Below, piece after piece: positions 42,159-50,114 of a DNA stretch of 50,242 nt. Position 1 is the first letter of the stretch. Each line of letters starts with the position of its first letter. Below the pieces are notes generated by a model. That model saw nothing but the letters and a program-made list of their open reading frames with translations. It was not told where the DNA came from and searched no databases. The position numbers and the translations under genes are program-made. This stretch comes from Chloroflexota bacterium (GTDB lineage: Bacteria; Chloroflexota; Dehalococcoidia; Lucifugimonadales; UBA3495), in assembly GCA_022573285.1 (NCBI GenBank), contig JACZUF010000022.1, positions 1-50,242 of the forward strand, read 5' to 3'.

Positions 42159-42467
42159 TTGGCGGATTTGAAGTTTGAGCGCGAGGTGCGCACACCCTAT
42201 TCCGAAGCGTACTTGGTCATGGAACAGGACCGCCAGGTCGGCCGGGTAGACATCCATTTCACCCCGGAGATGGTCCACGTTGCCGTGTCGGTCGATGAGA
42301 GTCTGACCCAGGAGACCATCCAGCAGATCATCGACACGGTGGACGAAGATATCGTCGATGCCGTGGGCATCCACCGCGGGAATTTTGTGGTCCATGTCTT
42401 CCAGGGCCGGGAAACCGGAGTCTTCAGCGACGAGAACGGGCTCAGCGAGAACGGCAGCGACCACTAA
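42159..42467 (+). CDS. Small conserved-looking protein of unknown function
   Basis: A 102-residue acidic protein, start TTG 7 nt after GGGAGGAG. It has a beta-rich N-terminus (AYLVMEQDRQVGRVDIHF), a helical stretch (DESLTQETIQQIIDTVDEDIVDAVG) and a hydrophilic, charged C-terminus (residues 85-102). No family is recognised. It follows proA by 74 nt on the same strand and may be co-transcribed. Confidence 0.6.
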   Translation: MADLKFEREVRTPYSEAYLVMEQDRQVGRVDIHFTPEMVHVAVSVDESLTQETIQQIIDTVDEDIVDAVGIHRGNFVVHVFQGRETGVFSDENGLSENGSDH

Positions 42468-42507
42468 CACCTAGATTTGGAAATAGCCGTTTAGGGTCGT
42501 TCGTCCT

Positions 42508-42549
42508 GAGCTCCGACCTTAGGTCGAGAGTCTCCCCGATGCATCGGGG
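42508..42549. repeat. Dispersed repeat with palindrome, intergenic copy
   Basis: A 27-nt block starting GAGCTCCGACC and ending GAGAGTCTC (42508-42534) runs into the 16-nt palindrome CCCCGATGCATCGGGG (42534-42549). The 27-nt block recurs inside the LLM gene at 46730-46756 and the palindrome recurs inside mfd at 39244-39259. Confidence 0.7.
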
Positions 42550-42647
42550 GACCCCGTCGAAGGGCCTCGGCTGCGGCGCGGTCATGGTTCGCCCCGATTC
42601 AAATCGGGGCACCACGAACGGTTGGTAACGCGGATTATCGACCGGAG

Positions 42648-43208
42648 TTACGAGCGGGCCAACTCGGTGATCAAGTCAGCCACCGTGGGCCGGTCATGAG
42701 GCGTCCTCCCCCGGTGTTCGTATAGCACCGTCCCGTCTTCCCCCAGAACGAAGTCCCCGCCCAACTGTCTCCAATCGCTGGCCGCATGATGGTAGCGCCG
42801 CCCCCTGGCGAAGTGCTTAACGTAGGTCCAAACAGTCCCGGGCGAGAATATCTTCAGCCAGTTGCCCTGGGCCAGGCTGTAGGCGGAGTAAACGTCCCGC
42901 TCCGGATCGGACAGGATGGGAAAGGGCAACTGGAGCTGACGGGTAAGCTGAAACAGCCGGTCCTTGGGCTCGAATGAGATTGCCACCACGTCGGCGCCCT
43001 GGGCCTGAATCTCTCCGTACCGCTGCCGCAACTGCGACAGATGCTGTCTTCAAGGCACTCAAGCGAAATGCCTCAGGAAGACCAATAATATCTTCCGGCC
43101 TCGCAATTCCTGGAGGGAGAGAAACTCCCCTTCGGGCCTGGGCAGGGTGAAGTCGGGGGCCGCACGGCCTTTGAGGATCGGCTCAACGCCGGCCGGGTCA
43201 GCGCTCAT
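42648..43208 (-). CDS. Peroxiredoxin-like selenoprotein with a U-x-x-U motif (UGA at 43059-43061 and 43050-43052)
   Basis: Read through two in-frame TGA codons, this gives a 186-residue AhpC/TSA-like protein. GRAAPDFTLPRPEGEFLSLQ leads to ILLVFLRHFA, then U50-V-P-U53, then RQHLSQLRQRYGEIQAQGADVVAIS. In cysteine forms this place is RHF-C-P-x-C-R, so both redox cysteines are replaced. The C-terminus (FPILSDPERDVYSAYSLAQG, GGDFVLGEDGTVLYEHRG) is typical. A SECIS-like hairpin follows. The double-Sec motif recalls selenoprotein L. The ATG at 43208 is the likely start; the frame is open to 43256 with a TTG. Without Sec the gene looks like two unlinked pieces. Confidence 0.87.
43023..43040 (-). promoter_or_regulatory. 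Candidate bacterial SECIS hairpin for the U-x-x-U gene
   Basis: On the minus strand CTGTCGC pairs with GCGGCAG (one T-G wobble) around the loop AGTT. The loop starts 16 nt after the second UGA and 25 nt after the first, and its second base is G, so one hairpin could serve both codons. Confidence 0.7.
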
Positions 43209-43732
43209 ATACCGCTCGTAATTAAGAGCGTCATTTCCATGTCGCAGAATCTCCAATTGATTGCTGTGTAGCTTCCCCGTCCAAGTCTGTCACCCTGAGT
43301 CCCGATTCGATCGGGACGAAGGGTCTCGTTATCGCTGATCGGCGCTGGTCTAGCAATAAAGAGATTCTTCGGCTGGCGCCTCAGAATGACGGCCCAAGCG
43401 TAAGACGCTCAATTCGATGCCGCCGAATCTCCGAATCGCCTAGATGTCCCTTCCCCTGTTCGGGGCCTTGCCTCAAAACTGTCATTCTGAGGAGTGAACC
43501 CCCGACGCCCCGATCGGTATCGGGAGGAAAGAATCCTCCAATCATCACCTTGACAGACCCTTCGCTACGCTCAGGGTGACATATGGGTAGCGCCGTTCAA
43601 ACCGGAAATTAGCTGCGGTCAATACTTTAGCAGGCAAAGCCCCTATTCGGGGGAAGGTTAGGTCCCCCGATGTCCCGATGCCATCGGGAGGGAGACTCGC
43701 GACCGTGTCGGAGATGGGGGCGTCGCCCCCGG
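43209..43732. repeat. Gene-free gap with two MITE-like element copies
   Basis: MITE-like copies lie at 43289-43390 (inverted, from GTCACCCTGAG to CTCAGAATGAC) and 43481-43580 (from GTCATTCTGAG to CTCAGGGTGAC). Between and after them are fragments of related palindromic units, such as CCCGATGCCATCGGGAG near 43674. No gene is seen. Confidence 0.7.
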
Positions 43733-43741
43733 TGCTATACT
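43733..43741 (+). promoter_or_regulatory. Extended -10 promoter for the amidohydrolase operon
   Basis: TGCTATACT matches the extended -10 form and lies 33 nt before the TTG start. The same motif (TGCTATAAT) precedes proB, suggesting a common promoter style in this genome. Confidence 0.55.
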
Positions 43742-43774
43742 CATCCCCTCACGTTCGATTGTACAGATTTCGCC

Positions 43775-44614
43775 TTGGTAATAGACGCACACTGCCACAT
43801 CCTCCCGCCCTCTTTCAGCGGCCGCCGGGCCGAGATCGCCCAACGTGACGCCACCTTCGCGGCGCTGCTGTCCAGCCCGGACGCCCGCATCGCCTCTGCC
43901 GAGGACCTGCTGGCGGCCATGGACCGCGACGGCGTGGAGCGCGCCGTAGTCATGGGCATGGGGTGGACGGACCGTCAGACGGCCGCCGAAGCCAACGACT
44001 ACATCATCGAAGCTGTGGGAAACAATCCCAGCCGCCTGACCGGCTTTTGTTCGGTGAACCCTGCCTGGGGGGAACCGGCGGTGTCGGAAGCCAAGCGGTG
44101 CGCCGCCGCCGGGTTGGTGGGCATCGGCGAACTCCACGCCGACACTCAGGATTTCGATATCACCGACGCCGCGGCCATGGCTCCGGTCATGGACCTGGCC
44201 CGGTCCAGCGGCATGCCCGTGCTGGTCCACGCATCGGAGCCGGCCGGCCACCAGTATACCGGCAAGGGCAGAACCACCCCGGACAAGCTGTACCGGTTCA
44301 TCCAGAACTTTCCCGGCAACGTGATCATCTGCGCCCACTGGGGCGGCGGCCTCCCCTTCTACTCTCTTATGCCAGAGGTGCCGGAGGTGCTGAAAAACGT
44401 GTATTTCGACTCGGCGGCGTCGCCTTTGCTCTACCGGCCCGAGGTCTTCGCCACCGTGGCCGGACTGGCCGGGGCCGGGAAGGTGCTCTTTGGCAGCGAC
44501 TACCCGCTGATGGATATCTCCCGCCCATTGGAGCAGGCCCGGAGCGCCGGCCTTGCCCCCGATGTGGAAGCTGGCCTGCTATCGGGAAACGCCGCTAAGT
44601 TGCTAGGACTGTGA
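43775..44614 (+). CDS. Amidohydrolase family protein (amidohydrolase 2 type)
   Basis: A 279-residue TIM-barrel metal hydrolase. VIDAHCHILPPSF at the N-terminus gives the HxH metal motif, LVHASEPAGHQY (near residue 150) and CAHWGGGLPFYSL (near 188) carry further ligands, and LFGSDYPLMDISRP (near 240) has the conserved aspartate. The TTG at 43775 puts the metal motif at residue 6, which is the usual spacing. The family includes decarboxylases and lactonases of aromatic and dicarboxylic acids. It heads a tightly overlapping run of four genes, the rest of which concern nucleic acids, so a link is not obvious. Confidence 0.82.
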   Translation: MVIDAHCHILPPSFSGRRAEIAQRDATFAALLSSPDARIASAEDLLAAMDRDGVERAVVMGMGWTDRQTAAEANDYIIEAVGNNPSRLTGFCSVNPAWGEPAVSEAKRCAAAGLVGIGELHADTQDFDITDAAAMAPVMDLARSSGMPVLVHASEPAGHQYTGKGRTTPDKLYRFIQNFPGNVIICAHWGGGLPFYSLMPEVPEVLKNVYFDSAASPLLYRPEVFATVAGLAGAGKVLFGSDYPLMDISRPLEQARSAGLAPDVEAGLLSGNAAKLLGL

Positions 44615-45162
44615 GCGCCGGCAACGCAAAACCCGACGAGCCGGTAACCCTGCCCGATCACCTGCGGGAAGGTCTGGACCTGCTGTTCGTTGGCCTGAAC
44701 CCCTCCCAGTATTCGGCTGAGGTGGGCCATTATTTCGCCAACCCGCGCAACCGTTTCTGGCCTGCTTTCAACCTGTCGGGGCTGGTGGCGAGGAAAGTCA
44801 CCGCCGAAGAAGACGCCACCCTGCTGGATGACGGCATCGGGTTCACCGACGTGGCCAAGCGGCCGACACCCATGGGCTCGGGACTTCGGGCGGCCGACTT
44901 TCGCCGGTGGGCCCCGGTGCTGAAGCAAAAGATCCTGAGGTTCGCTCCAAGACTGGTCTGTTTCCACGGACTGATGGCTTACAAGGCCTACCTGCAACAC
45001 GGCGAGGGGGTGAAAGAGAGCCCTCAACTTGGCCAGCAGGAGCGGACGATCGGCGCTTCCAATGTGTTCGTCGTGCCCAACCCCAGCCCGGCCAACGCCA
45101 GGTACTCGCTTGACGACCTGGCTGAGTGGTACGGGCGGCTCAGGGAGGCCAGCCAGCGGTGA
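44611..45162 (+). CDS. mug: Mismatch-specific uracil-DNA glycosylase (MUG/TDG family)
   Basis: A 183-residue glycosylase. Motif A is LLFVGLNPSQYSAEVGHYFANPRNRFWPAFN, with the asparagine of GLNPS at the catalytic position (as in Mug/TDG), and motif B is VVPNPSPANARYSLDDL. FTDVAKRPTPMGSGL lies between. It removes uracil or thymine opposite guanine. The GTG start overlaps the preceding TGA as GTGA, so translation is coupled to the amidohydrolase; the same junction follows it. Confidence 0.87.
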   Translation: MSAGNAKPDEPVTLPDHLREGLDLLFVGLNPSQYSAEVGHYFANPRNRFWPAFNLSGLVARKVTAEEDATLLDDGIGFTDVAKRPTPMGSGLRAADFRRWAPVLKQKILRFAPRLVCFHGLMAYKAYLQHGEGVKESPQLGQQERTIGASNVFVVPNPSPANARYSLDDLAEWYGRLREASQR

Positions 45163-45755
45163 CGACGCCCGGCGGCCGTGTCCGGTCCTTCATCGCCATT
45201 CCGGTCCCCAGCGCCGGGATCGAGGCGCTGGAAGAGGCTGTGAAAAATCTGGGGCCGGAAATTGGCAAATACGTGCGCTGGGTGAGGTCCGAGAGCATCC
45301 ACCTGACCCTTAAATTCATGGGGGATATTCCAGCCGGGATGGTGGAGCGGGTCTTGGAGGCGTTGCCGCCGGTGGCCGCCCGGTTCTCTCCCATTGATCT
45401 CTCGATCTCCGGGCTGGGCGTCTTCCCCAACCCCCGGCGTCCCCGGGTGCTGTGGGCGGGCGTGCACGGCGACTTGGAGGCCCTGTCGTCGTTGCAACTG
45501 GCCATCGACGACGCGGTGGGAAAATTAGGACTGCCCAAAGAACAGCGCGCCTTCTCGCCCCATCTGACCTTGGGCCGGGTGCGCCGGGACGTGGCGGAAG
45601 GGCAGTTGCGAAGGATCGGGCAGGCCGTGGCCGCCGGAGAACTGAAGGGTGCGCCGCCGTGGACTGCGGACACGGTCAACCTGATGCGCACCGAGCTTGA
45701 CCCCGCCGGGTCACGGCATTACCTGGTGGGCTCGGCGCCTATCGGTGGTGGGTGA
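45159..45755 (+). CDS. thpR: RNA 2',3'-cyclic phosphodiesterase (2H family, ThpR)
   Basis: A 198-residue 2H phosphoesterase with the two HxTx motifs HLTLKFMGDIP (residue about 48) and HLTLGRVRRDV (residue about 132), and the family opening VRSFIAIPVPSAGIEALEE. It opens 2',3'-cyclic phosphates and may also ligate some RNA ends. GTG start in the GTGA overlap with the glycosylase gene; its own TGA overlaps the next GTG in the same way. Confidence 0.87.
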   Translation: MTTPGGRVRSFIAIPVPSAGIEALEEAVKNLGPEIGKYVRWVRSESIHLTLKFMGDIPAGMVERVLEALPPVAARFSPIDLSISGLGVFPNPRRPRVLWAGVHGDLEALSSLQLAIDDAVGKLGLPKEQRAFSPHLTLGRVRRDVAEGQLRRIGQAVAAGELKGAPPWTADTVNLMRTELDPAGSRHYLVGSAPIGGG

Positions 45756-46678
45756 TCGGCATGGACCGGTTGACCGCCACCATCAGTCCCGTCGCGCCCT
45801 TCGATTTCGAGCTAACAGCGGGCTACCACACCTACTTCCAGAGCCGCTACGGCACCGACACCTTGGAGGGCGGCGTCTACCGGAGGCTCCTCGACCTGGG
45901 AGACAAACTGGTCTTGGCCTCGGTACGGTCCGCCGGGACCACCGATGACCCGGAACTGGCCCTGGAATTGCAGGGCCCAGAATTAAGCCCGGAGGACGTG
46001 GCTCTCGCTAAGGAAAAGGTGTCCTGGCTTCTGGGGGTGGACCAGGACCTGCTCCCTTTTTACGAACTGGGCCGGGCGGACAAGGCCATGGCCGGGTTGG
46101 TGGAGCGGTTCTACGGTCTGCACCTGCCCCACACGGCCACGGTGTTCGAGGCGTTGGTGCTGGCGGTTTTGGGACAGCAGATATCCACCAGCGTGGCCCG
46201 GATTATCCGCACCCTCCTGATCGAGACCTTCGGCCCCAGCGCCAAATTCGACGGCGAGACCTACTACGCCTTCCCCAAGCCGGAGGCGATCTGGGCGTCA
46301 TCGCCCGCCGAGCTCTACACCATGAAACTGACCCAGCGCAAGTCCGAGTATGTCCATGGCCTGGCCGGGTCGGCTCTGGACAGCGCCGTGGGGCTGGAGA
46401 GTCTGGACGGTCTGACCGACCAACAGATCGTGGAGAAGCTGACCGCCCTGCGCGGTGTGGGATTGTGGACCGCCCAATGGACCCTAATCCGCGCCGTGGG
46501 CCGCCCCGACGCCCTGCCGCTGGGCGACCTGGCCCTTAGGCGGGTGGTGTCCCGGTTGTTCATGGAAGGCGCGGAGGCAACCGACGCCCAGGTGGAGGAG
46601 ATCGCCCAGCGTTGGTCTCCTTACCGCACCTTCGCCACGGTCTATCTGTTCAGCGCATTGAGGACGGGCGCCGGGTAA
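45752..46678 (+). CDS. DNA-3-methyladenine glycosylase II-like protein (AlkA-type, HhH-GPD)
   Basis: A 308-residue base-excision enzyme. The N-terminal AlkA-like beta domain (residues 1-110) precedes the HhH-GPD domain: TVFEALVLAVLGQQISTSVARI, the hairpin-helix-hairpin LTALRGVGLWTAQWTLIRAVG (near 230), and the catalytic aspartate in ALPLGDLALRRVVS (near 258). It cuts alkylated purines from DNA. A GTG start at 45752 overlaps the thpR stop; an ATG 9 nt later is an alternative. It ends a four-gene overlapping operon with another base-excision glycosylase. Confidence 0.85.
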   Translation: MIGMDRLTATISPVAPFDFELTAGYHTYFQSRYGTDTLEGGVYRRLLDLGDKLVLASVRSAGTTDDPELALELQGPELSPEDVALAKEKVSWLLGVDQDLLPFYELGRADKAMAGLVERFYGLHLPHTATVFEALVLAVLGQQISTSVARIIRTLLIETFGPSAKFDGETYYAFPKPEAIWASSPAELYTMKLTQRKSEYVHGLAGSALDSAVGLESLDGLTDQQIVEKLTALRGVGLWTAQWTLIRAVGRPDALPLGDLALRRVVSRLFMEGAEATDAQVEEIAQRWSPYRTFATVYLFSALRTGAG

Positions 46679-46688
46679 GGGGGTTTAT

Positions 46689-47717
46689 ATGGCCTTTATT
46701 GGTCTTCGATTGGGGAACGAGCCGGAGATGAGCTCCGACCGCAGGTCGAGAGTCTCGACAAAGTCGGACCCGGCCGATGTTCAGTCCTTGGCTTCGCTGG
46801 CCGAGGAGTTGGGCTACGAAGAGGTCTGGATGACCGAGGGCAGCGGCCGGGACTCGTTGACCCAACTCACCGCCATCGCCGCGGCCACCAACCGCATCCG
46901 CTTGGGAACGGGCATACTGCCCATGTTTTCCCGGACGCCCTTGATCACGGCCATGTCGGCGGCGGGATTGTCGGCCGTTTCCGATGGCCGCTTCATCCTG
47001 GGATTGGGCGTGGGCAACCGGACGGCGGTGGAGGACGGACACGGGGTGGCCTACCGCCGGCCCATTGAACACCTGCGAGACATGATTCAGATTGTGCGTG
47101 GCCTGCTGCGGGGTGAGGAGGTCAGCTACCGGGGGAAAGCCATCACGGTGAGCCGGGCCTCGTTGGGGGGCGCGGCTCCACAGGGGAAGGTGCCCATCTA
47201 TATCGCGGCCCTGGGTCCGCGCATGTTGCAACTGGCCGGGGAGATGGCCGACGGCGTTTTGCTGAGTTGGACCGCCGCAAGCTATCTGGAGCAGGCCGTC
47301 CAGTTGGTCCGGGACGGAGCAACCAAAGCCGGACGGGACCCCTCCGAGGTGGAGATTTCGGGTTACCTTCGGGTTGCGGTGACCCGCGACCCGGCGGCGG
47401 GCCGGGCCAGCCTGCAGCGCGAGGACGCCCGTTACGCGGGTGGCGCCCATTACCGGTCCTATTTCGAGAATACCGGGTTTGATAGAGAGATGGAGGGAGT
47501 GGAGTTGGCCAGGGACCATGCCGACGACCCCGCCAGGGCCGCGGCCATCGGCGAGAACATGCAACGAGAACTGGGCGTGGTCGGTTCCGCCGAAGAATGC
47601 CGTGCCCGGCTTGATGAACTGCGTAAGATGGGACTGGCGAAACCCGTGATCGCCCCTCTGCCTGTGGGAGACCTCAAGGGCTCCTACGAAAGGACCATCC
47701 GGGCCCTGGCGCCCTAG
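46689..47717 (+). CDS. LLM class oxidoreductase with an unusual N-terminal insert
   Basis: A 342-residue LLM protein: LAEELGYEEVWMTEGSGRDSLTQLTAIAAAT (near residue 38), IRLGTGILPMFSRTPLITAMSAAGL (near 72), GRFILGLGVGNRTAVEDGHG (near 100) and GKVPIYIAALGPRMLQLAGEMADGVLLSW (near 165). The N-terminus MAFIGLRLGNEPE is family-like, but residues 14-23 (MSSDRRSRVS) are encoded by a dispersed intergenic repeat (46730-46756), suggesting an in-frame insertion. It is 10 nt downstream of the alkylation glycosylase gene, possibly co-transcribed. Substrate unknown. Confidence 0.82.
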   Translation: MAFIGLRLGNEPEMSSDRRSRVSTKSDPADVQSLASLAEELGYEEVWMTEGSGRDSLTQLTAIAAATNRIRLGTGILPMFSRTPLITAMSAAGLSAVSDGRFILGLGVGNRTAVEDGHGVAYRRPIEHLRDMIQIVRGLLRGEEVSYRGKAITVSRASLGGAAPQGKVPIYIAALGPRMLQLAGEMADGVLLSWTAASYLEQAVQLVRDGATKAGRDPSEVEISGYLRVAVTRDPAAGRASLQREDARYAGGAHYRSYFENTGFDREMEGVELARDHADDPARAAAIGENMQRELGVVGSAEECRARLDELRKMGLAKPVIAPLPVGDLKGSYERTIRALAP

Positions 47718-47788
47718 AGCGCCATTCACCGAAGGTGGGTGTAGACGCCAGGTTTTTGCCTTAATAAAATCGACGGATCGAGGGAAAC

Positions 47789-49240
47789 ATGTCCTCCGTA
47801 GTGGTCTTCGTTTTCGATGGACTCCAGCCGGCACAGGTCAATCCCCGGCTGATGCCCAATCTTTCGGCCTGGGCCAAAGGCGGGGTAACGTTCGCCAATC
47901 ACCACTCGGTTTTTCCCACCGTGACGCGCGTCAACGCGTCGAGTATGGTCACGGGCATGAATCCGGGAGGGCATGGCCTCGCCGGGAATAGGCTGGTGAT
48001 CAGGGACTTTGATCCGGAGCGCGCCATCCCGGCGATGGAGCCTGAGTTGACACAGCTGGCCAAGGCCGGGGTGCCGGTCCTCCTGGCGCCCACGATGGCC
48101 GAGATTCTCTCCCGGCATGGGCGGGAATACGTGGCGATCGGCGTCGGCACCAGCGGCAATGCCTACCTTCATAACCCCACCGCCGACGATTCAGGCGGCG
48201 CGACGATACACCCGACTTTCGCTCTTCCCAGAGAACTGCACGAATCTTTGATCGACCGGTTCGGTCAATGGCCGGAAGATTCTCTGCCGAACACCTCAAA
48301 ACTTGCCCATGCCATGCGGATCCTGACCGAGTATGTTCTTCCCGAACGCAGGCCCGCCGTGTCCTTGATCTGGTCATCTGAGCCGGACAAGTCTCAGCAC
48401 GCCGCCGGGGTTGGGTCCAGCCTTTCCGACACCGCTATCAAAGAGGCGGACGGGCAGTTTGGGGACCTGATGCGGTGGCTGCGGGAAAATGGACGCGCCG
48501 AAGATACCGACGTAATTGTGGCCTCTGACCATGGCTACTCGACCATATCCGAAACCGTCAACGTCGAGGCATTGGTAAAGGAAGCCGGCTTTGCATCCGG
48601 TGGTGGGGCCGGCGGAGTGATAGTTGCCCAAAATGGCGGCGCGGCGCTCTTTTACACCAAGCCCGGGGACATCGGCACGGCCGAGCGGTTGGCCGCCTGG
48701 CTAATGGCCCAGCCCTGGTGTGGCACCATCACGGCGTCCGATGCCGTCACCGGAATACCGGGGACACTGCCGGCATCTCTGGTGGGGAACCAAGGCCCAC
48801 GGGCGCCCGAGCTAGTGGTCTCTTTTCGTTGGGATTCATCTTCCAATAAAGATGGATACGACGGCACGGTTTACGCCACTGGAGGCGCGCCCGGCACCGG
48901 GCAACATGGGTCGATGAGCCGGCACGAGATCAAAAACATCCTGTTCGCCAGCGGCCCCAGTTTCAAATCGACTCTCAAGCTGGACACCCCGTCGGGCAAC
49001 CTGGACTTGGCGCCCACCATCTTGCGGATACTCGGCATATCCGGCGACTGGGAGATGCACGGAAGGGTGTTGGAAGAGGCGCTGGCCGGTGGTCCCAGCG
49101 CCGGCGACGTGGACTGGTCAACTGAACTGCACGATGCCGAACATAGTCTGGGCGGGAGGGTCTACCGCCAGCAGATAAAGATATCCCGAGTGGGCCCTGC
49201 CAGCTATGTCGATGAGGGCAACCGCGTGGGTCCGGGATGA
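47789..49240 (+). CDS. Type I phosphodiesterase/nucleotide pyrophosphatase family protein
   Basis: A 483-residue alkaline-phosphatase-superfamily enzyme. VVVFVFDGLQPAQVNPRLMP holds the first metal aspartate, HHSVFPTVTRVNASSMVTGMNPGGHGL the nucleophilic threonine (residue about 46) and a metal histidine, SSEPDKSQHAAG and VIVASDHGYSTISE further ligands, and GAPGTGQHGSMS the last histidine region. It hydrolyses phosphodiester or phosphomonoester bonds; related proteins act on nucleotides, phosphonoacetate or phospholipid headgroups. There is no signal peptide, so it is cytoplasmic. The ATG follows GAGGGA. It stands alone between the LLM gene and a repeat. Confidence 0.83.
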   Translation: MSSVVVFVFDGLQPAQVNPRLMPNLSAWAKGGVTFANHHSVFPTVTRVNASSMVTGMNPGGHGLAGNRLVIRDFDPERAIPAMEPELTQLAKAGVPVLLAPTMAEILSRHGREYVAIGVGTSGNAYLHNPTADDSGGATIHPTFALPRELHESLIDRFGQWPEDSLPNTSKLAHAMRILTEYVLPERRPAVSLIWSSEPDKSQHAAGVGSSLSDTAIKEADGQFGDLMRWLRENGRAEDTDVIVASDHGYSTISETVNVEALVKEAGFASGGGAGGVIVAQNGGAALFYTKPGDIGTAERLAAWLMAQPWCGTITASDAVTGIPGTLPASLVGNQGPRAPELVVSFRWDSSSNKDGYDGTVYATGGAPGTGQHGSMSRHEIKNILFASGPSFKSTLKLDTPSGNLDLAPTILRILGISGDWEMHGRVLEEALAGGPSAGDVDWSTELHDAEHSLGGRVYRQQIKISRVGPASYVDEGNRVGPG

Positions 49241-49654
49241 GCAGTTGCATCGGCGGTGTCATTCTGAGGCGTAAGCCGAAGAATCTCGTTGTACGAGAGG
49301 GGTTTGCGCCGGAGTAATGAGACCCTTTGCTACCCTTAGGGTGACAATACGGTGGGGCTAGAGTGGGTCCTTCGACCGGCTATCGCCTCTTCGATCTGGT
49401 CGAGACGGCGGGCTATTCGACGTCGAAATTTCTCGGTGGTCATTATGAGGGAATAATAATACCGGCGGCAGGGATACGGCCAATCGAGCCAGCGCGTTCC
49501 AGAGAGGGAGCCCCCAGCTTGCTGGCTGTGGACAACTCCTCCAGCCTGACGCTACTATTCCCCGGTATTGGCCAGTGAGAGGCTACAAAGGCAGGCAGAA
49601 CGGCCTGGTCTACCGTTATCTCGGGCATAATTAGCTTTTTACAGGGAGACTTCG
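49241..49654. repeat. Gap with a fourth MITE-like element copy
   Basis: The element spans about 49259-49346, from GTCATTCTGAGG to CTTAGGGTGACA, and is shorter than the others because the inner palindrome is missing. The rest (49347-49654) has a GTG-initiated open frame of 71 codons with no recognisable features, judged non-coding. Confidence 0.65.
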
Positions 49655-49921
49655 ATGGAAAATAGTTCTTCACGAATATTGACCACCCACGTGGGCAGCC
49701 TGGTCCGTCCACCTGAAATCAGAGATTTGATGCGGGCCAAAGAAACCGGCCAAGACTACGACCGGGAAGAACTGGCTGTGAGAGTAACGAGTGCGGTTGC
49801 GGAGGTAGTGCAAAGACAGGTGGCGGAAGGCGTGGACATTCCCAGCGACGGCGAATACGGGAAATCTGGATTTTCGGTCCTAGCGGAACTCCCCGTAAAG
49901 CTCAATCCCGAGGAACTTTAA
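49655..49921 (+). pseudogene. Truncated MetE-like (cobalamin-independent methionine synthase family) gene
   Basis: The 88-residue frame begins like the short MetE-related proteins of about 340-380 residues: RILTTHVGSLVRPPEIRDLM, VVQRQVAEGVDIPSDGEYGKSGFS. It then stops at TAA where the family continues with a long TIM barrel containing zinc ligands. No continuation is found in the other frames up to 50114. The stop follows a stretch (VLAELPVKLNPEEL) that no longer looks like the family, so deletion or recombination is likely. It is probably non-functional. Confidence 0.7.
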
Positions 49922-50114
49922 ACACTGCCCGGCAGATAACCGGCGCGCCGATGGACGGCTTGCACCACCGGTTGTGGGGCAGGCGTGTTTCAAGGAAACC
50001 AGAGTCATAGCCCCCAGACGGAAAGCCCGCCTCTTAAAGAGGTCGCCGAGTCGACAATGCTCCAGTCGCCGAAGTACAGCGGACCGGTGAATTTCTTAGT
50101 TGGCGGGGAATTCC

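Noticed and set aside
12819-43061. Genome-wide UGA reassignment (to Trp or Gly) to explain the in-frame UGA codons
   Set aside because: UGA ends many genes here at tight junctions (6540-6542, 44612-44614, 45160-45162, 45753-45755), and the in-frame ones occur only at redox-motif positions followed by hairpins.
49363-49578. A 71-codon GTG-initiated frame near the right end
   Set aside because: It has no recognisable motif, a weak start and overlaps degraded repeat material.
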